The translations under genes and the position numbers were made by a program. A stretch of DNA of 64,000 nucleotides, from positions 62,001 through 126,000 of the forward strand of contig JAKNDB010000068.1 of the NCBI GenBank assembly GCA_024305405.1, written 5' to 3'. The stretch's first letter is position 1. Each line of letters opens with the position of its first letter. Of this stretch, positions 11,039 through 29,949 are shown in pieces. The notes below the pieces were generated by a model. That model ran no database searches, was not told the origin of the DNA, and saw nothing but the letters and a program-made list of their open reading frames with translations. The stretch is from Dirofilaria immitis. Lineage: Eukaryota; Nematoda; Chromadorea; Rhabditida; Onchocercidae.

Positions 11039-13265
11039 TATAATATTATTATTAGTTCCAAAAGATATAAATATTATTACTAAATTTTAAAAAATCAAAT
11101 TAAAAAAATTTTAAACTACTAAAATACTAATACACACTCTCTTATCTTAACAATTTAATCAAATAATATATTTGTTATTAAAGGGTATTGAAACAGTAAC
11201 AATGTTAATGTGTTTTAAAATTAAATATCCTACACAGTATATATGTTACGCGGGAATCATGAAGATGCTAATACAACATTAATTTATGGATTTTATGATG
11301 AATGTATTACTCGATTTCCAAATGATGAAGGAGAATTGGTAATGAATTTCTTTCTAATCATAGTAAATTGTTCATATTTTTTTGGCATAATTTATAACAA
11401 TATAATGTGATATCAATATATATATATATATATATATCATGTAATTTAATAATATCGTAATTGGTTTAAAAAATACATTTGACTAATATTTTAAAATAAA
11501 TTTATAATTCTTTTGTGTTATAAATATTAATATTATATTATACATACATATATATATGATAGAAATAACTGATAATACGTATTAAAATGATTGGCATGAT
11601 TTATTTTAGATGAATAAAATATATTTATTAATATAAATTCGATTTATAATATATCTCAATATAAAAATTGATTCGATTGATAAACGATATGATCGATATG
11701 ATTTGATCAATACATAGCAATGATATGATCGATATGATTTAATTTATATGCCTATATCTGTTATTTTAGTTATGGCATGTATTCATGATGGTATTCAATA
11801 TGATGCCTTTAACAGCTATTATTGGTGATCGAATATTATGTATGCATGGTGGCCTATCACCACATCTTAATAATATTGCAATGCTTGAAAAAGTATGAAA
11901 TTTTATTTTGTGATAACTAATTTATTAATAGATAAAAATAAAAAATAATAAAATACTTGATATCAATTTAATTATATTATTATATAGTAAAAGAAATTTT
12001 TAGATAATAAATAATAAAATTTATAAAATAATTCATTTTCAACATTTAAAAATGATAATTTATTATTATAGCTTCCTCGTCCTAATATATTATTATTATA
12101 GCTTCCTCGTCCTAGTATTGTACCACCATACGGAATAATGTGTGATGTATTATGGTCCGATCCAGATGATCGATATCCAGGATGGGCACTTAGCGCACGT
12201 GGTATATCATTTACATTTAGCAGTAAAGTAGTGAAGGAATTTTGTGAAACAAACAATATCGATTTAATCGTTCGTGGTCATCAACTTACTGCAGATGTTC
12301 GTTAGTAAAATTGTTTATGCAAAAATTTTAAAATCCTTGAATCGAATTAATAATTAAGAATTTACTTTCAATATTTTAAAATAAAATATTTTTTAAATTT
12401 TGCTTTAAACTTTCAATTTACACGAAAACTTATTCTTATTATTTTTCCTTAATTTATAATACTTCAAATCTATTTGAATAGCACTTATACATATATATAC
12501 ATTCTTTACTTTTTACCAATGAACATTAAATTGTTATCACAATTGAATATTATTCTCTTTGTAATGCCTTTTATCATTATCAGAGTTAAAGATTGAACAA
12601 TTATCACAGACTGATCATAATTTGACATTTTCAGATGTTTAGAGGAGGATATAAATATTTTGCTGATGGACGCTTGATAACAATATTTTCAGCTCCAAAT
12701 TATTTAAATATGAAAAATGACTCATGCGTTTTACACATTTCGCGGAAGGTTCTTTAGAATAACTTTTTCACAAAAATATATAAGAAATAGTTTAAACTTT
12801 TTTATTAATAAAATAATTACCTATTTGCATATTCATAATTTCGATGAAGCAAAAAATTTTTATATGAATAAATAGGCAACTACTATTTTTATAAAATTAT
12901 TTACATGAACTAATCGCGCATTTTAAAATCGTTTTGATAAGAATTTATTTCTGTCAAAAATACTACAAAACTCGAACCTTCTAAACATGAAAAAAACTCA
13001 AAATTTGGATCGCTAAAGTTACTCTTTTCTTTTTCTGACTTCATGTATTTCCCATGTTAATATTGAGAAAAGAATGATTATAGATAAAATTTTTTGGGAA
13101 AATTATTCTAATTTTTAAAAATTGAAACATTTAATACAAAAATAATATTAGATATTTTAGTTTAAATGTCGTTTTACGATATTTCGACCAATATTTATTG
13201 GTCCTGTTGAATCGCAAAATGATAAAGCTGAGGCACCACATGCAGCACCAGTAGATGGATATTGA
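9487..13265 (+). CDS. PP1-like serine/threonine protein phosphatase, divergent; one apparent frameshift
   Basis: Exons: 9487-9815 (5' end incomplete), 10229-10348, 10509-10644, 11184-11338, 11770-11892, 12102-12296, 12635-12748 and 13161-13265; about 425 residues or more. The product is a metal-dependent PPP-family phosphatase. An acidic, Ser/Asp-rich N-terminal arm of ~110 residues precedes the catalytic core. Core signatures are ADVHGQ (usually GDxHG), [30 protein letters not shown]-like [18 protein letters not shown] (usually RAHQ) and SAPNYLN, where PP1 has SAPNYC. Metal-binding and catalytic Asp, His and Asn residues are present. The tail ([16 protein letters not shown]...) is unlike vertebrate PP1, fitting the many nematode-specific PP1 paralogues. 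Exon 4 is 155 nt where phase requires 156, so one base is missing near 11238-11242. Exon 6 has a duplicated acceptor. The first exon with the start codon is not found. Confidence 0.85.
10816..11056. repeat. Imperfect (ATT)n microsatellite inside a phosphatase intron
   Basis: About 240 bp of TTA/ATT triplets with a few interruptions (TTG, TTC) lie in the intron between exons ending 10644 and starting 11184. Long hydrophobic frames across it are repeat artefacts. It should have no coding role, and its length is likely variable. Confidence 0.95.
11418..11439. repeat. (TA)n microsatellite in phosphatase intron
   Basis: A short uninterrupted TA run lies in the intron that follows the exon ending at 11338. 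Confidence 0.9.
12061..12120 (+). repeat. Tandem 30-bp duplication carrying a 3' splice site
   Basis: Two adjacent 30-bp units begin at 12061 and 12091; their first 24 bases are identical. Each carries the same acceptor AG followed by the same first codons (LPRP). Only the downstream copy (exon start 12102) continues into the conserved phosphatase frame. Splicing to the upstream copy (exon start 12072) would run through the second acceptor and meet an in-frame TAG at 12099-12101. Confidence 0.9.
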
Positions 13266-13757
13266 TATATATTTTTATAGTGCATTATTATATGTTACTA
13301 TCATTGTATATTTGATTAAAATCTCATGCTTCCGTGTAATAATATAAATCTTTGTCAATAATAGCACAGATCAACACTCTACATATTTATATTGCTCATT
13401 GCACTTAATATAACCGCAGGAAAATATATCGTATAAGTAAACTTCGAATGTTCAATTTTTCAAGTTAATTGCAGGAAATCTCGAATTGCAAGTAGTCATA
13501 ATGTTTATATAGAATCATTCTATACTTTCAGTAATATTTCTTAAATGGGCACAAGAAAAATGAAATTTTTATTTAAAACTATTCTATGAAATAAAACACA
13601 TATTAAACCAAGAAAAAGCTTCAAAGTAAGAAAGTCTAAGAAAGTGTTCAAAATATTCAAAAAGATAAATCTAAGAAAAGTACGAAGACAACAGAAAGCA
13701 CTGAAAGAAATGAAGAGAATTGCAAAGAGCTTCAATTAATATAGTTCTTGACACTAA
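13266..13757. other. Convergent 3' intergenic region
   Basis: This 492-bp gap separates the stop codons of the tail-to-tail phosphatase and helicase genes. A minus-strand AATAAA near 13568-13573 is a plausible poly(A) signal for the helicase. A 64-codon minus-strand frame at 13541-13735 is probably chance. Confidence 0.55.
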
Positions 13758-19032
<5,275 letters not shown>

Positions 19033-20377
19033 ATCATTCAAAAGAATCAATCAATTGTAAAAGATAAATGAAGAAAAACTATTTTATCGTTTTCCTTATT
19101 TTCTATCTTAAGACACACATCTCTTGTGCTCGTGCAAAAATTCAATGAATATATCCGCAATATGTTTTACACCTCCATTTTGAATATGGAAACAAAGGAA
19201 AAAAATATAATGGGATTATGAGTTCAACTTCAAATTTACTTCATATCTTTAAATTACAAATTCGGATAGAAAACATTTTCTTACTATTTTTGCATTAAAC
19301 AGCCAGAAAAAGTATATAAAGGAGAAAACTAATTTTCAATCTCAAATATTACATTAAAATTTTTCAACGTATTTCAAAACATACCACTTTCGGTAGAGTT
19401 GGTCATGTCATATGATGAAACATATAATAAGGAACATTCAGCGAATAGCTAAAAAGCATTATTAAAATTCTTCAAAAAATCTTACTGAAATCAAATTCCG
19501 GTAAAAAACCGGAATAAATGATTAACAATTCTACCATTATCATAAACAACTTGCTTAAGCGTTTAGAAATAAGCAATGAGATTTCACTTATATGTTAATA
19601 GATATTTCATTCTGCTTGATGAGAACATTATCTTGAAACTATGCATTATTCTCGAAGATTTCAAATTCCTTTATGCCATGAATAAAAAAAAGAGAAAAAA
19701 TGATTGCCTATTAAATTCAACGATTGAAGTGTAAAGTACCATTTAGTTCGAGTTTTCGTCAAAACGAAGAAGAATATAAAGAAGTTAATTCAGCGTTAAA
19801 ATATTCATATATATTACACTACTAATAATATTTTGGAAAAATTTTAAAGTATCCTCTAATCGAATAGTTCAAAATAAAACAAATATAGACAAAATGTACA
19901 AAAATAATTCTTCAACAAAATCAAAGGGATAGACACGACATAAAAATTCTGCTTTTAGATAATGGTGGAACTTTTTCGTACAATCTGCATGTTTAATAGA
20001 ACTTACACAAAAATAAAGAATTTGTTAACAGGGCATATTTCTTTCCATTTACTTATGTAATTTACATTTTGATTAGTCAAATTAAAAAAAGGCAAAAGAA
20101 GCAATCTGAATAAACCAGCAATATTCTGATAGAGAATATTTGAAAGCTACTTCTAGTGAAAAAACATAAAATACTAAAATGGAGTCAAATACATTATTTT
20201 CTAACCTTACTATACTGATCACAGTTTAACCATAAATTAAATTAAAGTTAATAAGAATAAAAACAGCTTCCTAATGAGCAAGGAGCCCTATTTGTGCCAA
20301 GGAAATATAGAAAACAAAACTGCAGCACTTTCTAAAGCACAGATAAAACCTGCTAAAATATAGAAATTCAATTTCAA
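19033..20377. other. Intergenic region between PIG-T and RECQL5
   Basis: AT-rich DNA of 1.35 kb without a convincing exon or repeat. It lies between two genes on the same strand, so it holds the PIG-T 3' UTR and the helicase promoter, or an intercistronic spacer if they are co-transcribed. Confidence 0.5.
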
Positions 20378-21753
20378 CTATGAAACTTTTTCCTTCTCAA
20401 TAATGGATTCCTTCTTGAATATCTTAATGACCCGTTGAATAATAAATTGATAAATGTATAGCAGAAATCGGCGTAATGGTGGCAACGGAGCTATATCTTT
20501 ATCATCTTCCGAAAGAGGTATCATTCTGAAACAAATTCAAACTTAATCACATATCTCAGATATAATTCTACAAAGCTGTCAATTAGTGTTATAAACAAAA
20601 TGCAGATGAAATTTCACAGCGAGGAAAAACTGACATTTTTGTGGTTAAAGTATGCACTGGTCCAAAAAGCATAGCGATTGCTGTACAGACAAGGCAAATT
20701 ACATTGAATGGCATACTAAAATCAGGTACTGGTAACAAGATAAGCAGCACTTCGCCATACATTCCTATTATGCGCGAATTTTTCGCACCTAGTATCCTGA
20801 AAAACTTGATAAAATTAACAGGATTTATAAAATGAAACTGAAACATTCAACTGAACCTCATACTTACTCATCATAAGTGGTGGTAAGTGAATCTCCAAGT
20901 ACAGTTCGATTTTTTTCCCATAATTCAGTAGCGGCGCTAAAAGTTATAACAGGTGCTGGAATATAGAAACCATGGCTAGCGTCTGGTGGATATTCATTCA
21001 CTCTAAAAAATTTCATATCTTCACTTTCCATAAGCACATACAAATGGATAATGATCATGACAATATCTGCCTAAGGATTAAATAAGAATTCCATTCTTTT
21101 AACATTGTTCTTCCACCAAATATCATACTACTCTGTCTATATGATGCCGCGTATTGGAATGCGAGGAACTGATATATCATTATTTCAAAATAAATGAAAA
21201 CGTATTCAACTGATATCGCTAAATTACGGAGCAAAACAACAAATTCCATTGCTGGCAACTCCAGAGACGACAAGCAGCTGCTACTATAAACGATGTCCAC
21301 AATTAGAAAACAAATGATAAATTTTTAAACAAAAGACTAATCGCATAATTTAACAAACTTTTCCATTATTTCTATAAAGTACAATGATTCATTTTCTAAT
21401 ATTTTTCGGTGATAAAGACAAAATAAACCTCAAGAAAGCTTTATCGAACTCCAAAGATATTTCGCAAAATGAATTTTCTGGAAGAGTAACACTCCATTCT
21501 AGAAGAAATGGTCGCTGACGATCTTTTGCTGGCACAAAGACTTTTTGTTCACTTTTCCTTCCAGGAATTTTCTCTTAAAAATATGAATATGAAGGTTTAA
21601 AAAATCTTAAACAGTACAACATTATCAAAATCATAAATATATGAAATGCTTGTTGAAATTCTACACAAATACAATTTTTTTTCGATTCATTTATTCATCA
21701 AATTATGCTTTATAGTCAGTAATCTATGCTTGACATTTGTTCAGTATCTGTTC

Positions 21754-21789
<36 letters not shown>

Positions 21790-24653
21790 ACCTGTTGATT
21801 AATACCTGTTCAATATTTAGAGGATGACAAGTAAAACGAATTGTGTGATAATATATTTTTATGAACCATGGTACTACATGAGTATAGACAACAGACTGAG
21901 GAATATCTTGTGCGTTTCTCAAAATACTAATCATATATCCCGACTGCTGGTCCGTACCCGTAACATAACTTCGAATCCTGGAAATAATAGATTTTCTTTC
22001 ACAATCAAAAGACAGTGGGATATAGAGAACCAACAATGAAAAATCATTTAATTCAATTCGAAATCGAATGCTTTTAAAAATTCTTCAGTAGTTATCAAAT
22101 GCGTTTCTGAGGTGTGGAAATTTAACGATCTCAGTGTGCAACCTGAATTATAATATTTTGCAAATAAAAATCGTCACCCTCATAAACAAACGAAATTATG
22201 GGATAGACGTAAATTCTATAAGATCCCAGAAAGATAAAGAGAAATAAAACGGTTTTAGAATCAAACACGAACGTAACCAAAGCAGGACTATTATCGACTG
22301 GTAATTCCAATCGACTTTCATATCGTGCACTTATATCAATCGGGAATGCGTGATGTGGATATGCGGAAATATTGTACAGTGAGTAAACACGACTGCCTAT
22401 TTTCTGCAGCTGATTGTTTTCTGTCATAACCTGGAGAAAAAATAAAGACTATTTCAGATTAAACGAGATATTTCCTCAAGCCTCCAATAGACAAAAAAAA
22501 AAACATCTGAATAACATAATCAAGATTTAAAATAACGTAATACTACCTTTCGATCCATTTCGAATAAAACAATATCCCTATCTGCTATTACACAACTCTG
22601 ATCGAGTCGCCTACCAAACATACGTCGAAAACTCCAATCTAAAATAAACTGAGAGAAACATAATGCATTACTTCTAGAAGTTCCCAAAAAAAAGCTTTAA
22701 AAAATTCAAACTACCTAAATCTCTAGACTGCAAATCTAATTCAGATACGAAATTCAAACTGAGTTCTAGTCTTCGACGTGTTCCACAACTCGCTGTTCCA
22801 TCCTGAAAATTAAATATTAAATAGGATCTTGCATAGGTAAAGAGATCTAATTTTTAGCATTATAAAAATAACTATCTTTTTAAGACTGAAGAAAATGTTG
22901 GCTTATCTTTTTAAAAGATAGAAACCTAGATACAAACCTCACAAACATGAAGGAAATGCACAGACATCGAATGAAACACTGATTCATACATTTTAATAGG
23001 ATTCAATAGCGTGGATAAGCCTGTCTGAATTATTTATGAATTATTCAGGAGAAAAATCCCAAAGATTTTTAAGCCATTTTAGACAATATGCTAAAATCGC
23101 TATTCTCCCTGGCATGTTGGAGCAGACAGAATAATTTAGTGAAGTATTTTTAAAAATGGACCATCTTCGCTAAAATAAAAAAGCATACCTGCTTACAAGG
23201 AAGTAATTTTCTCCATGGTGTAAAATTTTCCGTACAAATTGTTTCACTAGGCAAAGCACCATACCGAAAAGTTAAATAATGTGTAATCAAGAAAAGAAAC
23301 ATCTGTCAACATTAACAGAAGGAGAAATGAAGGGTTATGAGAAAAATGGCCAGTTGCTTCATGGATTATTTCGATTTTCAATGGAACTTCTTGCTCTAAT
23401 ATTAGGAAAGTAGATTCGCAAATATAAGATCTTTACAATGACGGAGCAAAGAATGGAACTTAGTAATAGCTAATGGACAATAAGCTAGATTTATCATAGT
23501 ACCTTATTTGAGATGAATATTTTGGATGCATATAGCCTAACGGCAAGAATGAAAATTGTGGTGCGGCAGTATAAGTAGGTAAAATATCGAGAAGAGATGT
23601 ACAAAAATACCATTCATCGAGTTGACAAAATTTGTCCATCGTTCATCAACCAATTCGCTGAAAAAACCATCATCAAAAATGCAATGAAATGGATTAATTT
23701 TGATGTCACTTTTAATAAATATCAGTTTCTTATAGTCTTAAAAATTCTTTCCGTGATTTCCGTCCTCGAAAAAACAATTTACTTTGTTCCATTTCCTCTA
23801 ATCCAAGCGTATAATTGGGCGCCACTCGGTGAAGAAGGTTGAGGTTGTATTCCCCATTCGTCCAACTTCCAAAAACCTGAAATATAATTGATAAATTTTC
23901 ATATTTCGTACTTGTCATATTTCACTCATTCGATTATCATTAACCTCATGAATTAACAAATTAATCAGTCAATCTACAGATAAACAAAAGGATTCAATAA
24001 AACAGAACATAGTTAATTGCTCAGCAGATATGTTAAATGATAATTACATTACGCTAAACTGACGTAGAGAACTGAAAACAATACCTTGTGTAAGTGATAA
24101 ATGAAATTCTTGGATGTGATGCTTCGATACTACTTCGCTGATAATACGTGGAAAGAGGACATAATCCAATCCTACAAAGCTTTTCAAAAATTATTCTAAA
24201 TTACATAAGTTTTAAATTTAATTTCGACCATAATTAATTTTCGCTATATATGATTAATCATAATGATATTAATTTTCCAAATACAGAATAAAACTAAATC
24301 TAAATCTTTTCATGTCAATAAACAAGTAACCTAAATAAATTACTCATTTTAGAATTCTGACATATAGTTTCTATGTTGTAGGTTACAAAAAGAAATAATC
24401 AGAATTTCTTTTCATCCATTTAATCCTATGTTAATTCATTAGTATTGAAGCATAAGAAGGGATTACCTGGTTTTGCATCAGATGTAATTACAAATTGAAA
24501 TTGCGCTAATAGATGTTCACTTTTTAGTCTTTTAATGAGCAATTCTTCTACATACGTATCATCTCCTTTCAGTGTCCTTAAATCCACGCTACCATATGAT
24601 GCTACCAATAAATGGATGAAGTAAATGATAAAACCATTGTACATCACCCACAT
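20378..24653 (-). CDS. PIGT: GPI transamidase component PIG-T; apparent frameshift(s) in exon 4
   Basis: Exons, minus strand: 24653-24467, 24171-24085, 23876-23783, 23657-23503, 23302-23189, 23024-22938, 22802-22715, 22638-22547, 22430 to about 22142 (3' end unresolved), 21977-21806, 21571-21429, 21002-20868, 20796-20635 and 20525-20378. PIG-T is the ER-membrane subunit that holds the GPI-anchor transamidase together. The N-terminus has a hydrophobic signal ([21 protein letters not shown]). Family phrases are [74 protein letters not shown] and [19 protein letters not shown], the last being the C-terminal transmembrane helix. Length is about 610-650 residues against 578 in human. Exon 4 is one to two bases short: a five-T run at 23603-23607 should have six, and the junction to exon 5 also fails to keep phase. 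The exon 9 donor could not be fixed by phase. Confidence 0.9.
21754..21786. repeat. (TA)n microsatellite in PIG-T intron
   Basis: A run of about 16 TA units lies just downstream (minus-strand sense) of the exon ending at 21806. It is polymorphism-prone but non-coding. Confidence 0.95.
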
Positions 24654-26954
24654 CTTCAATAATAATAATGAAGACAATGAGTATTATCATCATATATATT
24701 ATTGTCATACACAACACTATTTGTGCATTACAAATTACTTTCTTTAAACGTATATTTTAAAAGTAATAAGTGATAATTTAAATTGCTTGATTATTAATTT
24801 AAATTAAACTAACAAAACAATAATAATAATATTGATTATAAAAGATATACAATAAAAGAGATCTAAATTTTAATAACCTTGTTAATAACCATATCAGAAG
24901 ATTTAAGTTAATCATGCGGCAATATTCAAAGAAAAATCATGGAAATTTTTTCGAAATTCTCAAATTAAGATAATAAAATAAACAAAAATTAGAAGTCGTA
25001 AAATTTTCCCGCTTCCCTGCCCTCCGCGAATACCATAGCTTACCATTTCCGAATAACATTTTATAATTGATTAATAAAATAGTTTTCACGTATTCCAGCT
25101 TGGTCATTACGAAATATTCGATCCCACTCTTGTCTTATTTACTTATTAAATTCGCAATATTTCAAATTTGATTTTTCCTTAGTTTTCTTCATTGTTATTC
25201 GCCAAAATTATTATATTTCCAGCAGTCATCCATCGACATTATTTATTTATATTTTTATAACTTTAAGTGTTTTTATTAACAAATCTTTATTATTATATTA
25301 CTATTATTTTAAAATAGAAATTTTGAAAATTGATATGAATATTTGATGTCATTGAAAATCGATATATTTGTTATATTATATCATCAATATTATATAGTCA
25401 GTGTAGAAATAAATATTTGCACGAATAATTATATCAAATTAAGTAAACATATAACTTACAAATAAAATAAAATATTTTAAAACATATTTATTATCATTTA
25501 TTGTTTATTCATTTAATAATGATATAACTTATATGTAAATGGTTAAATTACATGCAATAATATTATTTATCTAAAAAATAACGTGATTTATGTATTATAC
25601 ATTACGTAACAAAAAACTTTATCAATTATTTTATACTTTGAATAATTCTTTTATTTAAATTAAGCAAAATAATTGCTCTATTTTATTCATTTCTTATAAA
25701 AATGAATAAATGTTTGTAATTTGTATATTTCAAATTTCTATTAAATAATTTAATTTAAAATAAAAATAACTGTAAATGAAAAAATGAATAAATAATAACA
25801 AATATACATATACAAAGCCCAAAAAAAATATACAATTCAAATTTATTGTAAATTATACTTGTATATGATAACACTTGCTTATTTACTTCATACCATATGT
25901 ATAGATAATAGTAATAATAATAGCTAATAATAACAGCGATAGTAATACCAATAACAATTATAATATACAAAATAGATATGAAAAAAAAACGGATACAAAT
26001 ATAAGAACATAAAAAGTAAAATAAGAAAAATTATACTTTTTTTAAAAATGCAAAAGAAAACAACGAAATTTGTCCAATGTTAAACGATATAAATTATTGA
26101 TTAATTTTAATTTCCCTTTCTTTTTTTTGTTTTCTTTTTTTTAACTAAAAAACATTTGCTTAGCTTTTGAAGAAATAATTTTAAAACATGAAAATTTGCA
26201 ACTATCAAAATTTCGAAAAATTTATCAGACAAAAGTAAATTTGATTTTTTTCTGACATTTAAAAATTATGCTTATTTTTGAATTGTAATAGTACAAATGG
26301 CTATTGCATTAGAAATTTTAAACTTTATTAAAAATTTCAAAAGGAATTTGAAAATAAAAGGCAATAAATTATACCGGTAAATGAATTGCTATTTAATAAT
26401 AATATTTTTATATTCGAAAATTTCATTTTGAATATTTAATACGATTATCAGTGGTAAACAATATTTAATAATTAAATCGATTTTTGACATAATACGTCTT
26501 TTGTTGAATATATTTATTTCCATTAAATAATATTTTATTTAGTATCAAATCAAATTTTAAAATAACAAACAAAAAGATATGAATGTTAATATTTATTTCA
26601 GATATTTATTCACTTTTTTTCTTCTTTCTTTTTCTTTGTATGAATGAATCGATTAAAAAAGAAAAAAAAGTCAGCAAACTTTAACAAATTTCCAATTTAT
26701 CATATGTTTGAGAGAGAGAGAGAGAGAGAAAAAGTGATATAAATTGGACAATTTTTGAAATAAATTCATTATATCAAAATTAACTTTATATGTATTAATT
26801 CGTTAAGTCGTTATCGTAATAAACAGAGTAATGCTTGCCATCGTAATCGCATTACGGTATTATCGTATCATTAGCATAGCGCATGTGTATCCATAGATAG
26901 ATACTGTAGTGCAAAATTTATCAATTTTTTTCTCCTTGTTTATTTTTCGTTTTA
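24654..26954. other. AT-rich intergenic region with short microsatellites
   Basis: No supported gene. Short AT-rich repeats are present, and an (AG)n run lies at 26710-26728. A 71-codon tyrosine/isoleucine-rich minus-strand frame at 25755-25970 follows AT-rich composition and has no family resemblance. Confidence 0.5.
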
Positions 26955-29561
26955 TTAATGTTGAAGTGATACTTCAATTAAGTGAATACTTTTGCATAGT
27001 CTGTTTGGGCATTCACGATGATCCATGAGTGCCAATTTCTTTGTATGATCTGGACATATTTTTTGAAGTCGCCCAACAAGTTCAAACCCGCATCTGGTAC
27101 AAATGATATGACTAGCTGGCCTATTACATATACAATTCTGTAAATAAAAAATAATAAAAATAATCATTCATAATAACAAGAATAATTTCCATATATTGGT
27201 AATTAAATAATTAGCATTAATTTATTATCATAATTTATCGATCAATAAATTAATATTTATTTATAATATTTACATCATAGTTAAAATAAATCTATTTATT
27301 ATTATTATCATATTCTAATTTACAAAATACTTCTATCATTCAATTTTGATTGTCAAAAAAAAGCAAAACCAAATAAAAAGAAATTTAATTATTTTAAAAT
27401 TTTAAATTAAAAATATTATACGTTTAATCGGAAAAATATTTCATTAGTAATATATAATAAAAATTATTACTTTAAAAATGAGAATCTAAAATTGATAAAA
27501 TAAAAATTAAAATTATAAAAATATAATTAAACAATTGGTTAAAAAAGAAGTCAAATAATAATAAATAAATTTCAAACAAAATATTTCAATTAAAAAAAAC
27601 AAAAAAATTAATCAAATATTAATCGATAATATTAAGTTGTAATTTTATTTAAAGAAAGAAAAAAATATAAAAACTTCACATTAGAAGCAACAGTTTTATC
27701 CTGCATTTGAGTATCATTCGAAGGAAGAGTATCGATATATTTCGGAATACATCCGGATGGCGTCGGCGGAAATGCACTACGTCGTCGATCTGATAATGCT
27801 ATCTTCGGTAATGATGAAGATTTATAAAATTTTCTGCAAAATAATTTCAACATCATAATCAATAAAAACAAAAAAATCAATAAAAAAATAATATATATAT
27901 ATATATATAAAGTAATCATTGAATGAGTGATAAATTTCTTGCCATATCAATAGATTAGCCTATTTTACATAGTCTTTTTCGGTTAAATTTTCATGCCCAA
28001 TAAATGAATACAAGCATAAATAAATTTATTCATTTTGCAATTCTAAATCTTAATCCTAGACTTAATTGAACTTTGTATGATTTTAATATTTTCAAATTCT
28101 TTATCCATTTATTATTCATTAAATAGGCCTCTGGAAGAAGTAATAAATAAATTTCTCCTTTGTATGCATTGAATTATAGACCATTTCTATTTTTCGTACT
28201 ATTAAAATTTTATTTTCATTTCGTCAAAATCAAATTTATAAATCATTTTAAAATTCATTTATTATTTCATTTCTTTTCTTTTTTTCACTTAAAATCAAAA
28301 TTGTCTAGCATTCTATTCTATAATTTATTTTTCAGAAAATAAATATGAGTGACTATTTTTTCCGATTACAATTTAAAATAAACTAATAATAATAACAAAA
28401 GCAATTTAAAATATTAATAATATATTGAATAAAAAAATTGATTAAAAATTTATTGAGCAATATGATGAATTAAATTCGAAAAGTTCTATGAAAAATAAAT
28501 CATTAAAAATGATAAATATGATGATCAACTGATTAAAAGCAATCAATAAATAGTCAAAAAATAGTGTTGTTGAAAATTGATCACTTTCTTATTATGTATA
28601 TTAAAAATTAGCTAATTTATGAATTATTCCAGGACTAACATTTTTAAATAAATAGAATTAGGCAAGTTTTTTCTTTTATTATTCAATGAATTATCAGTGA
28701 TATGTATTCTTCTGATTAGACTATCAACAAGCGATAGGAAAAAAATTCTATAAAACAATTAATGATAACTACTATTTGTATTTTAAATTTTATGTTTTTT
28801 TCGCTTCAACAATTGTGTAAAAAGAAAAGAAAAATATTAATATGATTTATAAATTATAGTATATTAAAAACGAAAATATTAGCCAACAGTAGTCAATAGT
28901 TTTATTATAATGATAGTTTTGTTTTCTGAATTTTTGATAGAATCATTTACTAGATTTTCCAAAAAGAAATTACTAATAGATTCTTGAATTTGATGAAATT
29001 AATGTATTTTGAATTATAATAATATCATTAATATCATTTTGAATCCTGACCAAATCATTTAAATGGCATTCTCTGAATTTTCATGAAATGATCGATGGTA
29101 AAATTAATGAATATATTTTGAATTTTGATGAAATCATTAATAACATTCTGAATCTTGCCAGAATCAATTATAGCTTTCCGAATTTTCGTAAATTTAATTA
29201 AATCAATATATTTTGAGTTATGATGACATTATTAGCAGTTTTAGAATTATGGCAAAATTATTGACATCTTTTTGAAACGAGACGAAATCGTTGCATCAAA
29301 AATCACTCTAATATTATTGAAAAACTAAAATACTTATTAGCAGATAATAATATGCATTGATTAGAGATTATTGCTTAATTTTTAATGGTAACATTTGATT
29401 AAATATTATAAATAAATATTTTAAAATTATTCAAATAATTTAAAGTATAAAATTTTGCCTCATTTATTCCATTCTTCTATTTAATTTTACAATTTTTATC
29501 AAAAAAGAAAAATTCAACAAATACATATTTTTTTATTGATGGAAAAATTCTTTTTGATTAC

Positions 29562-29610
<49 letters not shown>

Positions 29611-29618
29611 TATTATTA

Positions 29619-29649
<31 letters not shown>

Positions 29650-29918
29650 TATTATTATTATCATTATCATTATTATTAACATTAAAATAACAATAGCAAT
29701 AATAATTAATAATAATTATTATTATCATTATTGTTATTGTTATTAATATCTTTTTAATTAACAACCGTACATTTAAAACATATTGTAATAATAATTCGTA
29801 AAATTTACAGTTACGCAAAATTGTTACAATTAATTTTTTTCCTTTCCAATTATTAATACTTAAAAAGGTTGTACTTAAAAGGATTTATTTGTAATTTTCA
29901 AATTTATATAAAATAATG

Positions 29919-29949
<31 letters not shown>

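Noticed and set aside
20641..20835. 64-codon + strand frame
   Set aside because: Exact antisense shadow of PIG-T exon 13.
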